Shown here in pieces: positions 24,290-34,000 of a DNA stretch of 64,000 nt (positions are counted from its first letter, which is position 1; each line of letters begins with the position of its first letter). The notes under the pieces were generated by a model. The model ran no database searches. It was not told the DNA's origin and saw nothing but the letters and a program-made list of their open reading frames with translations. The DNA is taken from assembly GCA_963920525.1 (NCBI GenBank), contig OY986436.1, positions 8,948,001-9,012,000 on the forward strand. The letters are read 5' to 3'. The stretch comes from Dichetophora obliterata. Taxonomy: Eukaryota > Arthropoda > Insecta > Diptera > Sciomyzidae. The position numbers and the translations under genes were made by a program.

Positions 24290-25951
24290 AGGTAATGTTA
24301 AGGCTCCTTAGAAGGACCACTCATAAATTTTTGACATCTGACTGTCAAAGCGAAACATCACTTATACCAAATGATTAGCACACTGAAAGCACACTTTTGG
24401 TAGTATTCCGACGAATATAGACGCATATCATCGTGTTAAAATAAAATTTCGTGAAATTTTGGGTTTTAAAAACTTTTTTAAACATGTTGTGTACGCTCAT
24501 ATTTTAAATATTTGTGAACATTTGAAGTTGAATACAGTCAAAAGTAAGTAAATTTAGTTTACTTTCAATATACGTACAGAAATCCATCGACATTGCGTGA
24601 TAAAATTTTTTCTGCCACATGGCCAAGATGGCCATCATTTCCTTAGACGGACCAGTTTTGTGTCCTTAGACGGACCAGTGTTTATATTTCATGTTTTTTT
24701 GTTGTCACGCCATTTTGACTGTTTTTATGTTCGGAATAGGCATTATATTTGATGTGAATGCATTTTAACTGATTTTTTTTTTTAATAATCATACAGTTTC
24801 GTTGTGAAAATGTCAGCAAATAAGAGCAAAACACCTGAAAAACGGGCAAAAACACCAGTAAAAATAACTATCAACTATGAGGCTATAGTGGAGGCATTGA
24901 AAGCAGTTAAAATCAGACAGCGATCGTTGCGTGACGTTTGAGCAGAATTTGGACTTTCCAAGACCAAAGAATTTGGTCTTTCAAGCCAAAATAAGTGGCA
25001 AAAATCAAACGGTCGTGCTAGCAGAGGAAGATCTGAAAGATGAAACCAATCCACGCCTGATTGTCATTGGTCCTGCAACTGACGTAGGTGCAGAGACTGA
25101 AGTAACAACTTCCGAACCACCATCAGTAAGCGGTTCAATAGTGTTCCGTTCTGCTAGTTTGGCTTCAATTTTGGACGAAGTTGAACCATTACATAAAAAA
25201 CCACACCACGATCAGGAAGGAAGCGACGTGGGCCACCACCATCGAAGAGCACTGTGCTTATTTCGTCCTAAAATATTGCCCTTTTGAAAGATAAGCGAGC
25301 TAAACGCGAAGCTAATAAAGCACCGGCCGTAAAGAGGAAGGCGGATAGAGCCGAGAAGGCAAAGGCTAAGGCCAAGACACCAGCAAAAAAGACAAAGCCA
25401 CCAGCAAAGACAACAACAAAAAAAGGCAAGAGCATTAATATTCCTTCAACGTTATTCATTTGATGAAGATCAAGATATTTGCAGTGTGCTCCCAATTTTT
25501 GCCGGTTTGAATACGATCGAATGCAACAGGAAGTGTGGCATAGTTGTTCACCTCAAATGTGCCAAAGCCCAAGTTAGGCATGAATTTTCCAGCGAAGCCG
25601 AGGATGAACCAATCTTAAAGTCGTATTGTAAAGTATCTTAAAGTCGATTAAATGAAGGAACAATGAATAAACGTGCAATAAATATCCAAAATCTGAAGTT
25701 ATTTCTTCATTTTCATTCATATTTTCAAGTTTTTCCAAGTGGTCCGTCTAAGGACACAAAAAAAATTTCCGAATAATCATGTGGTCGAAAATTTTGCGAT
25801 AAAATTGTAATTCAATTTATAAACTGTCTTCGGCAAAAAGATTCCTTTGCTCATCCTCTTTCCAACGGTACCCCACAATATCAATATTATTTCCACCAGA
25901 TGCAGATACAAACTAATTTCAAAGTGTGGTCCGTCTAAGGGAACATTACCT
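24290..25951 (+). mobile_element. pogo-like (Tc1/mariner) element with internal deletion
   Basis: Inverted ends AGGTAATGTT and AACATTACCT, then CTTAGA(A/C)GGACCAC. A perfect TA duplication lies at 24288-24289 and 25952-25953. GGTCCGTCTAAGGACACAA repeats occur inside both ends (near 24639-24680 and 25741). 1,662 bp. It interrupts the 72-bp minisatellite cleanly, so the empty site can be read as CATTACAGG. Confidence 0.85.
24810..25650 (+). pseudogene. pogo-like transposase remnant lacking the DDE domain
   Basis: ATG at 24810 opens MSANKSKTPEKRAKTPVK and a psq-type helix-turn-helix (INYEAIVEALKAVK, RQRSLRDV, then a TGA at 24939 and AEFGLSKTK). Further on, across frameshifts, come a Gly/Lys hinge (RRGPPPSKSTVLISS near 25220-25265), a Lys/Ala-rich tract (AEKAKAKAKTPAKKTKPPAK near 25345-25410) and a C-terminal Cys/His zinc finger (ICSV...CNRKCGIVVHLKCAK near 25478-25570). 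The central catalytic DDE region is absent. The HTH would bind the ends; no catalysis is possible. Confidence 0.72.
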
Positions 25952-25953
25952 TA

Positions 25954-26110
25954 CAGGATATGTAATTGGTAATTGAACATCTCAATTCCTTGGAATGGAA
26001 TTGAAAAAATGATCAATTCTATTACAGGAATAATAAATGGTAATTGAATACTGCAATTCCTCATAAATTGAATAGGAAAAAATCGTAAATTTTATTGCAG
26101 GAATTGTAAT
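25954..26110. repeat. Continuation of the 72-bp minisatellite
   Basis: Two to three further AATTCC/GGAATTG units directly after the pogo-like insertion. Confidence 0.8.
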
Positions 26111-26389
26111 TTGAAGTTGAAATTTAAATTACTTCTTCATTTGCTCAAAACTATTTCATAATGTATTGAAAACTTTATTTGACTCCCACTGTCAGTCAGT
26201 TAATGAAATATTTACAAATAAATTAATTATCGAAGATACCATTTGTTTAATTTAATACAAAATTTCGAGCTAGAACAAAATATGTAGCTGCTGCGCTACC
26301 TCTTTCAATCCCGCCAACTTTTTGCAAGGTGCTTGGTACACAACTTTCACTCCCGTGTACAGAATTTCAATTATCTACTAACAAAGCGA

Positions 26390-26575
26390 TGTTTTCCAAT
26401 TCAATTCCTAAGGAATTTAGGCGTTCTATTACAAATTACTATTCCCGTAATGGAATTTGCATTTTTTTTCTTCCATTCCTGTAAAATTGAAGTGGTCAAT
26501 TACCTATTACAATTCCTGTAATGGATTGGAAAATTTTTCCTATTCCATTACGAGGAATTTATGCCCACCAGGGCA
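26390..26575. repeat. Inverted copy of the AATTCC minisatellite
   Basis: The same motifs (AATTCCTGTAATGGA, CCTATTCCATTACGAGGAATT) in the opposite orientation. 26111-26389 between them holds no recognised feature. Confidence 0.72.
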
Positions 26576-26870
26576 GTACAAATGGTGGTACAAAAAAAGT
26601 TCACCAAAATTTCTTCAAAGAAACATGAATGTGAATAAACAAATTTTTTATTTTAGTTTAAAATAAATAAAAAATATAAAAATATATAAAAAATATTAAA
26701 ATTTCATTATTTTTAAAAGTTCTTCCAATTTCAATATTAGAGATCATTCTTTAAAGGATCTTTCATATGGTAATATGAAAATATAAAAAATAATAGTTGC
26801 TTTTATAAAGCAAGACTAGGTATATCTTTACATGGTTTAAATGCAATAAGGTACAAAAAGTTATATCAAT
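26576..26870. other. AT-rich non-coding stretch within the hAT-like element
   Basis: No feature recognised. Confidence 0.4.
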
Positions 26871-27360
26871 TTAAATTCTTCCAAAATGTTTCTTTCTGTC
26901 CTTGCGAGAAACAAACTCTTTCACCACCTCCATCAAATTCAATTCTTCGGTTTTATCTTTGTGAATGTGTATAAGAGCCGCATGAGTGAGTCGTTTCTGT
27001 GTCATCGTTGCTCGAAGATACGTTTTAAGTCGTCTTAGTGCACTAAAAAAACGCTCAGATGAAGCTGCTGATGCAGGCTCAGTCAAAAGCAAAGCAATAA
27101 GTTTTTCAACTTAATTTAATAGTTTTTTTACAGCATCGGAATTTTTTGCAAATTGGGATACAATGCCACTACAATTTGAAGGTGTTTGGCCAGGCATCTG
27201 CATAAAGATCTAGTTTTGTTTTTAGATTTTGTTCAGAAGTCACTTTTCCGTTGAAGGCTTCGATTACAATATTACAGTATTAAGCTACATACCTAAGGTT
27301 GCTTTTAAACTGAAGTGCTGGGTTTGCAGTAGAAACTCTACATTTTGATCTATCTTTTTG
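26871..27360 (-). pseudogene. hAT transposase C-terminal remnant
   Basis: The clear part is 27092-26871, reading EPASAASSERFFSALRRLKT, then YLRATMTQKRLTHAALIHIH. This is the hAT dimerisation motif (SSxERxFSALRRLKTYLRxTM), of the ZMYM/TTF-like hAT subgroup. Upstream on the minus strand (to about 27360) are eroded pieces such as KVTSEQNLKTKLDLYADAWP with stops. It lies inside the CAGAGCTGGG-ended composite and in the orientation expected of its former transposase. Confidence 0.8.
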
Positions 27361-27809
27361 CAAACACAGAGAAAGAAAATGGTTATCCGCAAGCATGCTT
27401 ATGAAGATGAAAGAAAAAAAGACACAGTTTCGATAGTATCGTAAGTATAGACGTAGAATTCCTTTTTATACAGTAAAAGAGAAAAATTCTGGTTTTTTTC
27501 ATGTACATTCTTCAAAAATTTTGTAAAGTATTTGATCCTCTAAATAAAAATTATTCGGAAACAAATTTGTTGTTGTTGTCCTTCTTTAAACTTACCTGAT
27601 ATAAAAAGCTCACAATTAAATTCGTGTAAAAATTTGTTTTGTTTTATAAAAAGTTTTCGTTTGATATTTATGGTGATGAATTTGTTGTTCTTTTTCATTT
27701 ATTTTGTTGTTTAAAGCTAAATGTAATTCAAAGTTATGTTTAATTAATTGAACTAAATATGGGTAAATTTGCTTTATTTATTTTTCCTGTAGTAAAGAGC
27801 ATATACATA
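27361..27809. other. AT-rich non-coding stretch
   Basis: No feature recognised between the hAT remnant and the TTAGGGCGGGTC element. Confidence 0.4.
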
Positions 27810-27815
27810 TATGTA

Positions 27816-30800
27816 TTAGGGCGGGTCAAATTTTTTTGGTGGTCTGGCTCAGCGAAATTCGTAAAATACATATAATTTCAAGACTTTTTCTCCACTACAG
27901 CATATACAAATTCTGAAAAAAAGCTGTGCGGACTTTCGTAAATAGATTTTTTTCTCAATTATAAAATATGAATGTATGAAATTTGAAAGAAGTGTATAAA
28001 ATGTGTATAAAAAAGATTATTTGTGCTGTCATTTCTAAGGTAAATTTGGGCGCTGAATCTGAATCTGGCATTAAAAATACATTAAATCCAACTATCAATA
28101 GAAAAAATCGTGATTTTTTATCAAAATATCGTGATTTTTGGTCAAAAAATAAAAAAAATGTTGGAAAATTTGGCGCTGAATTCAAATCTCCCATTTAAAT
28201 TACTCCAATTCTCGTTTACTATTTAGTACTATTAAGTACCAATTCTAGTACTCCAAGTCTCGTTTGCTCTCAGTTTTGGGCCTTTTTTCTCTCGATTCCA
28301 TCGATGTCGCAATAAAACCACTTTTGTGTTTTTCAGTAACGTGTTTGGATGCTCTAGTCATCTCTTGGACATTTCGTTCGGTGCTTTGAATGTGGCATGG
28401 TATTTCGACGTTAATCATAACCTCATCAGAATCATAATAATCTTCAGTCAAATGTTGCAATGGAATGTCTCTTGTGTATGGCGGCTCGTGTAGAATATCA
28501 TCATCATTCAAATCTATCATGTTGGAAAAGTGGGTGCAGTCAAAATTGATTTTCGGTTTTTTGTATTCTCTCAATGTTGTCCGATCGAGATCACTTCGGA
28601 TATGTTTTATTTTGTCGATTGCCATTTGACGTATAGGTTTCACATTGTGACAAACCATTGCTAGCAAAACATTTTCAGAGCTAGCAAAGTAGCAATTGGC
28701 TGACATTACACTATGAACAACGGAAAGTAAATTCGGTGGCAGATAATTCGTCCATTGTATAAATTTGAAGAACAAAACACTTCCGTATGCCATTGAATTG
28801 TAATATTTAACGTTGAAGTACATTGGAATGTACACTTTCATCACGTATGTGGCCAAAATTCGCAAGTTTTTTGACGGTTTGTCCGTAGTTATGTACGTAC
28901 GTAAAATTCGAGCAGCTTTTGTTAACCACCTAGCATGATGTATTGGTCCCAACTTGATGTTTGCTAGATCAATTGATACTGAGCGAGTTGAAATCGCGTT
29001 TGCTAATTTGAGAAGATTTCTTGCATCTGTTGAGAAAGAACGTTCATCAAAATCTGGTGATGATGGTGGCATATTTTGGAGTGAAATTATCTCAAAATTA
29101 TTGACAACCTGAAAAGCAGAATTTTTTTTTTAATTCGTTAAATTATATAATTTATTTACTCAAAATAATCGTATTTTACTTGTATCGTATCGCAAATGCC
29201 TAAAACCGCTGCTAATCGTCCTGTTGACGTAGTTGGCCCTTTCGTGAAACTTTTTTCTAGTGTATTGTATAAATGACGAAACGGTAACTCATTGAAATGC
29301 AGCAAACATACACTCCAATGTAATGGCCTTTGTAAATGTTGTTCGAAAAGTCTTATTATACCACTTCTAATTCCAGTGTTAACAGGTTCACCGTCAGAAC
29401 AGATAGCTACCAAATTATCTAATGACAAGCCGTTTTTATCAAAAAATTCAATAAGTTTATGCGTTTTTGCTTCTGCGGATTCTTCTTCCACAATAATATG
29501 GCCCAAAAATCTGGAATCTGGCTCTCTTACAACAACTATATGCGGTTCTTTAATTTTGCGTGTATGAATTTTATTGTTGATAAATTCGGTAACTAATGTT
29601 TCGTCTGTTCTGCCATCGAAAGCAAATGCCAATAACGTGGAAGTGTCTAATCGTTTTTTCAAGACCTCATTCCTACAACGATTGCGTTCTCTTTGAACTT
29701 TATTTTTATCGATAATTAACGTTTGATCATTTTTATCTTTTACGCTTAAATCTTTCAAAAGTGCAGATGCGAGTGCAGCCGCAGCTCTATTTGATATACC
29801 GTATCTATCGCATTCCATAGCAAAGTTTGATAAGGTTACGTTTTGCATATACGGCCCTCGAACAGCACCTGGAGCTGCCACTCCTTCTTCAAATTCAGAA
29901 TCCATACTACTTGCACCCATTGATAATTCAGTTTGCCAAATCACCTCTGATCTAGTCACTTCTGTAGTTGTTACTGTTGTTAAACTTGGTTGTGGTAGCG
30001 TTTGAAGAAATTCAGTAATAGTGACATTTCTATCTGTCATCTGGTCCACAAAAAATGTTTTCATGAATAGTGGTAGTGGTGTATTTTGACATCTGCAATC
30101 CGTTGTTAACAAATTGCAATTACATGTTGAAACCCAAAACAAATTTCCTAGCAAACCACGAAAATCAACAAGAACATCGGGTGATTTGGATTTGTTTTTT
30201 GATGCTTCTCTATATTGAGCCATGAATCGGTCTAATTTGTTGCAAATGGATTTTCTCTGAATAATTGGCGTTGGAAGATTATTCCAAATTTCAACAATTT
30301 TATCCGCCACATGACGAGTAATTGACTAGAATGAAATGTGTGGGTTGTCTTCGAAATAGTGCTCTTGCATGAAAAAATAATGTAACAAAATATCGCCATA
30401 CGTCGGTAGACGTTCAACGTTCAATTCTTTCGCTTCACCAAATAAAGTTTTATCATGCTGCAATATTGAAGTTATTTTACGGTCCAGCTCGGGTTGTGAT
30501 GATGACGGTGAGGTTTCCATGATATAGCTTGTATTCTGAAATGTAATATTAAAAATAAAATATTAAAAATAAAATATAAGGAATTTAAATTTCAAAGATT
30601 TTTATCAAAGATATTTTGATAAAAAATCACGATTTTTTCTATTGATAGTTGGATTTAATGTATTTTTAATGCCAGATTCAGATTCAGCGCCCAAATTTAC
30701 CTTAGAAATGACAGCACAAATAATCTTTTTTATACACATTTTATACACTTCTTTCAAATTTCATACATTCATATTTTATAATTGAGAAAAAAATCTATTT

Positions 30801-30936
30801 ACGAAAGTCCGCACAGCTTTTTTTCAGAATTTGTATATGCTGTAGTGGAGAAAAAGTCTTGAAATTACATGTATTTTACGAATTTCGCTGAGCCAGACCT
30901 CCAAAAAATTCGTCCATACAAATTGACCCGCCCTAA
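27816..30936 (-). mobile_element. TTAGGGCGGGTC-ended DNA transposon, 3.1 kb, coding copy
   Basis: The ends TTAGGGCGGGTCAAAT and ATTGACCCGCCCTAA lie between 6-bp duplications TATGTA (27810-27815 and 30937-30942). The terminal inverted repeats are exceptionally long, about 315 bp (27816 to about 28130; about 30610 to 30936), with few mismatches. The interior encodes one two-exon transposase-like protein on the minus strand. The 311-bp element at 46025-46335 keeps the same ends, and 45091-46008 keeps the terminal 15 bp. The 6-bp TATNTA target is unusual among well-known superfamilies. IS3EU- or Dada-type elements come to mind for the duplication length, but I cannot confirm either. Confidence 0.93.
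28245..30520 (-). CDS. Putative transposase of the TTAGGGCGGGTC element (one in-frame stop)
   Basis: ATG at 30520 (METSPSSSQPELDRKI) opens a frame of 447 codons to 29180. A 71-bp intron follows (donor GTAAAA at 29179, acceptor TTTTCAG at 29109), then 288 codons ending in TAG at 28245. The join CDTIQ-VVNNFE is in phase. The only lesion seen is a TAG at 30326-30328, after PHISF. Candidate catalytic acidic residues of an RNase-H-like fold are Asp in LLAFAFDGRTD, Asp in LVAICSDGEPVNTG and Glu in FASSENVLLAMV; LHWSVCLLHFNELPFRHL lies between the last two. I recall similar uncharacterised arthropod and cnidarian proteins with this SDG...NTG and LLHFNELPFR pattern, but no name. The motif assignment is inference. 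The protein would recognise the long inverted ends and cut them. Confidence 0.8.
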
Positions 30937-31038
30937 TATGTATATTTTAAAAGTAATTTAAAACTAAAATGTTAGTTAACAAAATAAATTTTTAATATGG
31001 AAAGAATATAATGCATAATAAAAATAATTCGAGTTTAT

Positions 31039-31140
31039 TATGGTATTTAAAAAATAAATGTTGTTTTTATAGCACAACGCATGCTTAGTATTTAGTATGG
31101 TATTTAAAAAATAAATGTTGTTTTTATAGCACAACGCATG
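31039..31140. repeat. Tandem duplication, 45-bp identical unit
   Basis: TATGGTATTTAAAAAATAAA through GCACAACGCATG occurs at 31039-31083 and again at 31096-31140, separated by 12 bp. Confidence 0.92.
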
Positions 31141-31208
31141 TGCAAATTTGCGTAGTAGTATACATAAATGCTTAAAAAATAAACATTCTTTTTAATCGTA
31201 CTCCAACT

Positions 31209-31300
31209 CATGGCAGAATAACCAGGTAAGGCCGATTCGGAGAGGAATGAAGTAGAAAGTAGAGAAAAGCGAGCTAGTTGTCAAAATCAGCTGTTCATGT
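31209..31300. mobile_element. P-like MITE, single end
   Basis: CATGGCAGAATAACCAGGTA followed by ATTCGGAGAG matches the inverted right end of the complete element at 53376-53843. No second end is visible downstream, so this copy is truncated or rearranged. Confidence 0.7.
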
Positions 31301-31362
31301 CGAGTAAAACTTAAGAACATTTAAAAAAATTTCAGCTAACTGAACCAAGAAGATCTCTTTGT

Positions 31363-31523
31363 CCCGCTTTTCACTCGGCAATAATTGCCTTTGCCACAAA
31401 CAGTTTGTGGATTATTCGCCCACATGAGGGGGCTTACGAAAGTCCCCTTTAAACCCGAGTAGTCAACAAACTACTTGCAGCGAAAGCAATTATTGCTCAT
31501 CGAATTGCCGAGTGAAAAACGGC
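31363..31523. mobile_element. Foldback MITE with TTTTCACTCGGCAA ends
   Basis: About 160 bp. CCCGCTTTTCACTCGGCAAT and ATTGCCGAGTGAAAAACGGC are inverted and continue as CAATAATTGC and AAACAGTTTGTGG. CTTTG on both sides may be the target duplication. 31524-33057 is otherwise AT-rich and includes CAA-rich runs near 32420-32510. Confidence 0.78.
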
Positions 31524-33376
31524 CCTTTGCAGCACATGCAGAACCAAAACAACAATATCAGCAGCTGGTAACAACGTTGCCAGTTATGTTGGAAAAATCC
31601 CATTCGTGGTAATTTTGAATTGCCCTTAGGAATTTTTGTTTCTGGGAATTCCTATTAAATTTTTAAATTCAGCGTTATATTTTTTAATTGGCGTGGAAAC
31701 TCAGCGGGGTATTATTTAAATAATACCTACGGAGTTTGGTAATATTATTCTTACATTTTTTTTTCTTTTTTTGTAAGCAAAGTTTCTTTGTGGTATTTCT
31801 AAATATTTTTTAAATTGCTTGTGCATATGGGACTTATTGTGGTATTTTTAATACTAATGAGATTTTTGTGGCAATTTTAAAAACATATGGAATTTGTGGT
31901 GGTATTTTTGTGGTAATTTTAAATGATCGTGAGATTTTTTTTTTTGATATTTTTTTTATTGCGGTAGAAACTTGTTTGTTTATCTTTACAATGGTAATTT
32001 TTGTTGTATTTAATTAATGTTATTGTGAAAAAGGTAACTTTTTGTCGGAATTGTTTTAAATTTTAACTGGCAACCTTGACTAGTAGTAGTACATTTTTTT
32101 GTAGCCACATACTGGCTCTCTAGCTACATGCATCTGTATTCTCTATTGCATTACAACCCAACAAGCTATGAATGTTACTGTGCCAGCTAAATGGTACTTA
32201 AAATGGCAGCGTCTGATTTGCTGGTATGAAAACGACATATTTTTGTACCTTTAAACCGTTCTCTATATAATTGTAAAGTCATTTTTTATATTAATCAAGA
32301 AACGAATTGAAATTTTTGTCATATTCGCTTGATGTGTCGTTTGTTCTTGTCTTTTTTCCCTCTTTTTCACCCGTTCGCCAAAAAATACTGAATGTATGTT
32401 TTACATACATATTAATTAAAAACAACAACAACAACAACAAAAGCAGCACAACAACGAACGAAGTGATTACGAACCAAACAAGCAAACACAACAACAACAA
32501 GATCCTTAAAAACAGCATAAGCAGCTACTGCAGCTAAGCAGCTTGTGCATTTCTCATACGAATATATGAATTTTTCATCTTCTTAGATTTTGCTATTTTA
32601 TTAGATATTCGTTTTATTCCCACTAAAACTGATATTTTGGAATATTTTTTTCATTGTACTATGAATATTAAAGGCTGTAGGTATACCCCAAAGTGTCAAA
32701 TATCACTTTGAAAAAATTCGTGAAAATGAATTTTATATACAAACCATACAAACCGCGCTGTAAGACATAATTCTACGTCGAAAAGGAAAATATATAATAT
32801 AAAAATATTATCGTTGTAAAAAAAACTGATATTTTTAATAAAATTTGAAGTTTTCTTTTTAAATTGTTTATCTAGCTAAAAAGTGGGGTGCAACTGCCCC
32901 CTTAGCCCCCGCTTCCGACGCCAATGTGACTCCAATTAAAAATTTTTTCCAATTACATTCCTCAGGAATTGAGATGTACAATTACCAATACCTTATTCCA
33001 AGGAATTGGAATTGAAGTGGAATTAAATTAAAAAGGAATCATTACAACCTAGCTCTGTTACAAATAAAATCTTCGGCAGATCAAATAAATTTTATTTAAA
33101 AGAAGAGCAAATAAAAGTTTCTCGATTGAAGTTTCTTTATATTCTATCTTTACATTTTTTAATCCTTAATAACTGGTTTGGTCTAACTTGAACATTTTTT
33201 TACATATTTTTTTTCTAATTTTATTAAATATTTTTTATTTCTTTTCAAACTTAAAGCTTCCTTTATCCTCAAGTGATATGAGCGTAAGCTGCGCTTTATT
33301 TGCAAAATTCTCGAATGAATCTAATTTATTTTCAAATTATGCTTTCATCTCTTTTCTTCTTGATCACTTTCAATAG

Positions 33377-33550
33377 CGCGCACGTGCCAACACTTGTCAC
33401 GATCCCACCTCAGGTCGCAGACTACCAATACTTGAAATCTTTCCCGAAGATTTGCTCTGCCAGGCCAGTGCGCTCAGCAGTTCGGGTGAGAAATTGTTCC
33501 TGCTCTCTTTTGCGGCGATCGTGTTGCCGCTGTTCACGGTATCACTCTGA
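33377..33550 (+). CDS. Chaoptin/artichoke-like LRR protein, terminal exon with C-cap and GPI-type tail
   Basis: The exon reads RARANTCHDPTSGRRLPILEI and ends at TGA (33548-33550) after 57 residues. Its two cysteines (TCHD and LLCQA) complete the CxC...C...C pattern of an LRR C-terminal cap begun by CEC in the large exon 21 kb upstream. The last 25 or so residues are a short polar stretch (SSSGEK) followed by a hydrophobic run ending in FTVSL with no cytoplasmic tail. This is the layout of a GPI-anchor signal, as known for chaoptin. The acceptor is CAATAG at 33371-33376. A different frame here looks open but has no family features. The exon lies only about 320 bp beyond the end of the hAT-like composite element. 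Confidence 0.85.
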   Translation, partial: RARANTCHDPTSGRRLPILEIFPEDLLCQASALSSSGEKLFLLSFAAIVLPLFTVSL

Positions 33551-34000
33551 TGGCTAGCTGTGGCCGGATAAGAAAAACTACAAAGGTGATGAAAATTGAA
33601 AGGATGTGATAGCAGAGCAACAAAGAGTGTTAAAGAGCAAACGAGAGAGTGCGTGAATGTAAATTTAGTCTAGTTATATTCATAAGTAATTTTATTTGTA
33701 AATGTATATTTTAAAGATTTCCCAAGGAAGCATTAAGCGTAATAATTCCTAAGAGTCCAGCGATCTGTAGAGAAAACAAAACAAAACTTATTTAAAATAA
33801 CAGGAATTTAAACTAAATTAGGTAATGAAAAGTACACTAGAAGTTAAACACAAAAACTATGTACTTGAAATTGTGAATTATGTACATAACGAAACAAAAA
33901 TATTTTGTAAATATTAAGATATCAACTTTTAAACTCTAACAACAATAAATCTTATATATATACATATTTATATATATTTATGAATATAAATACATTTAAG
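33551..34000 (+). other. 3' UTR of the LRR gene
   Basis: AT-rich sequence follows the TGA. The poly(A) signal AATAAA at 33944-33949 is the first strong candidate, and several later AATAAA motifs (34400-34500) could give longer ends. Confidence 0.55.
33944..33949 (+). promoter_or_regulatory. Candidate polyadenylation signal
   Basis: AATAAA about 395 bp after the stop codon of the LRR gene, followed by T- and TA-rich sequence. Confidence 0.45.

Larger units (their letters stand above)
23819..33057 (-). mobile_element. hAT-like composite element, 9.2 kb, with nested insertions
   Basis: The ends CAGAGCTGGGT (23819) and ACCTAGCTCTG (33057) are inverted. They are followed on both sides by matching CAATTCCAATTAC(T)TTGGAATAAGG, GG(T)AATTGGTAATTG and CAATTCCTCAGGAATG motifs, giving sub-terminal similarity over more than 100 bp. 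Between them is a hAT dimerisation-domain remnant on the minus strand (26871-27092), which fits. CCTACAAA and TTACAAAT at the outer edges share TACAAA but are not a clean 8-bp duplication. A pogo-like element, the TTAGGGCGGGTC transposon and other insertions explain the length. Confidence 0.62.
12367..33376 (+). other. Intron of the LRR gene, about 21.0 kb, filled with transposons
   Basis: It runs from GTGAGA at 12367 to the acceptor CAATAG ending at 33376. Both flanking exons are in phase 0 and together complete the four-cysteine LRR C-cap, which supports the join. All transposons listed between these points are intronic. The first part, 12367-13199, is AT-rich with no recognised feature. 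Confidence 0.8.

Noticed and set aside
23858..26110. Regularly spaced AATTCC repeats as a CRISPR array
   Set aside because: The context is eukaryotic, the spacers are themselves repeats, there are no cas genes, and the units mirror the ends of a hAT-like element.
33300..33557. 85-codon plus-strand frame overlapping the terminal exon
   Set aside because: It is in another frame. The frame beginning at 33377 carries the conserved cap cysteines and GPI-type tail.
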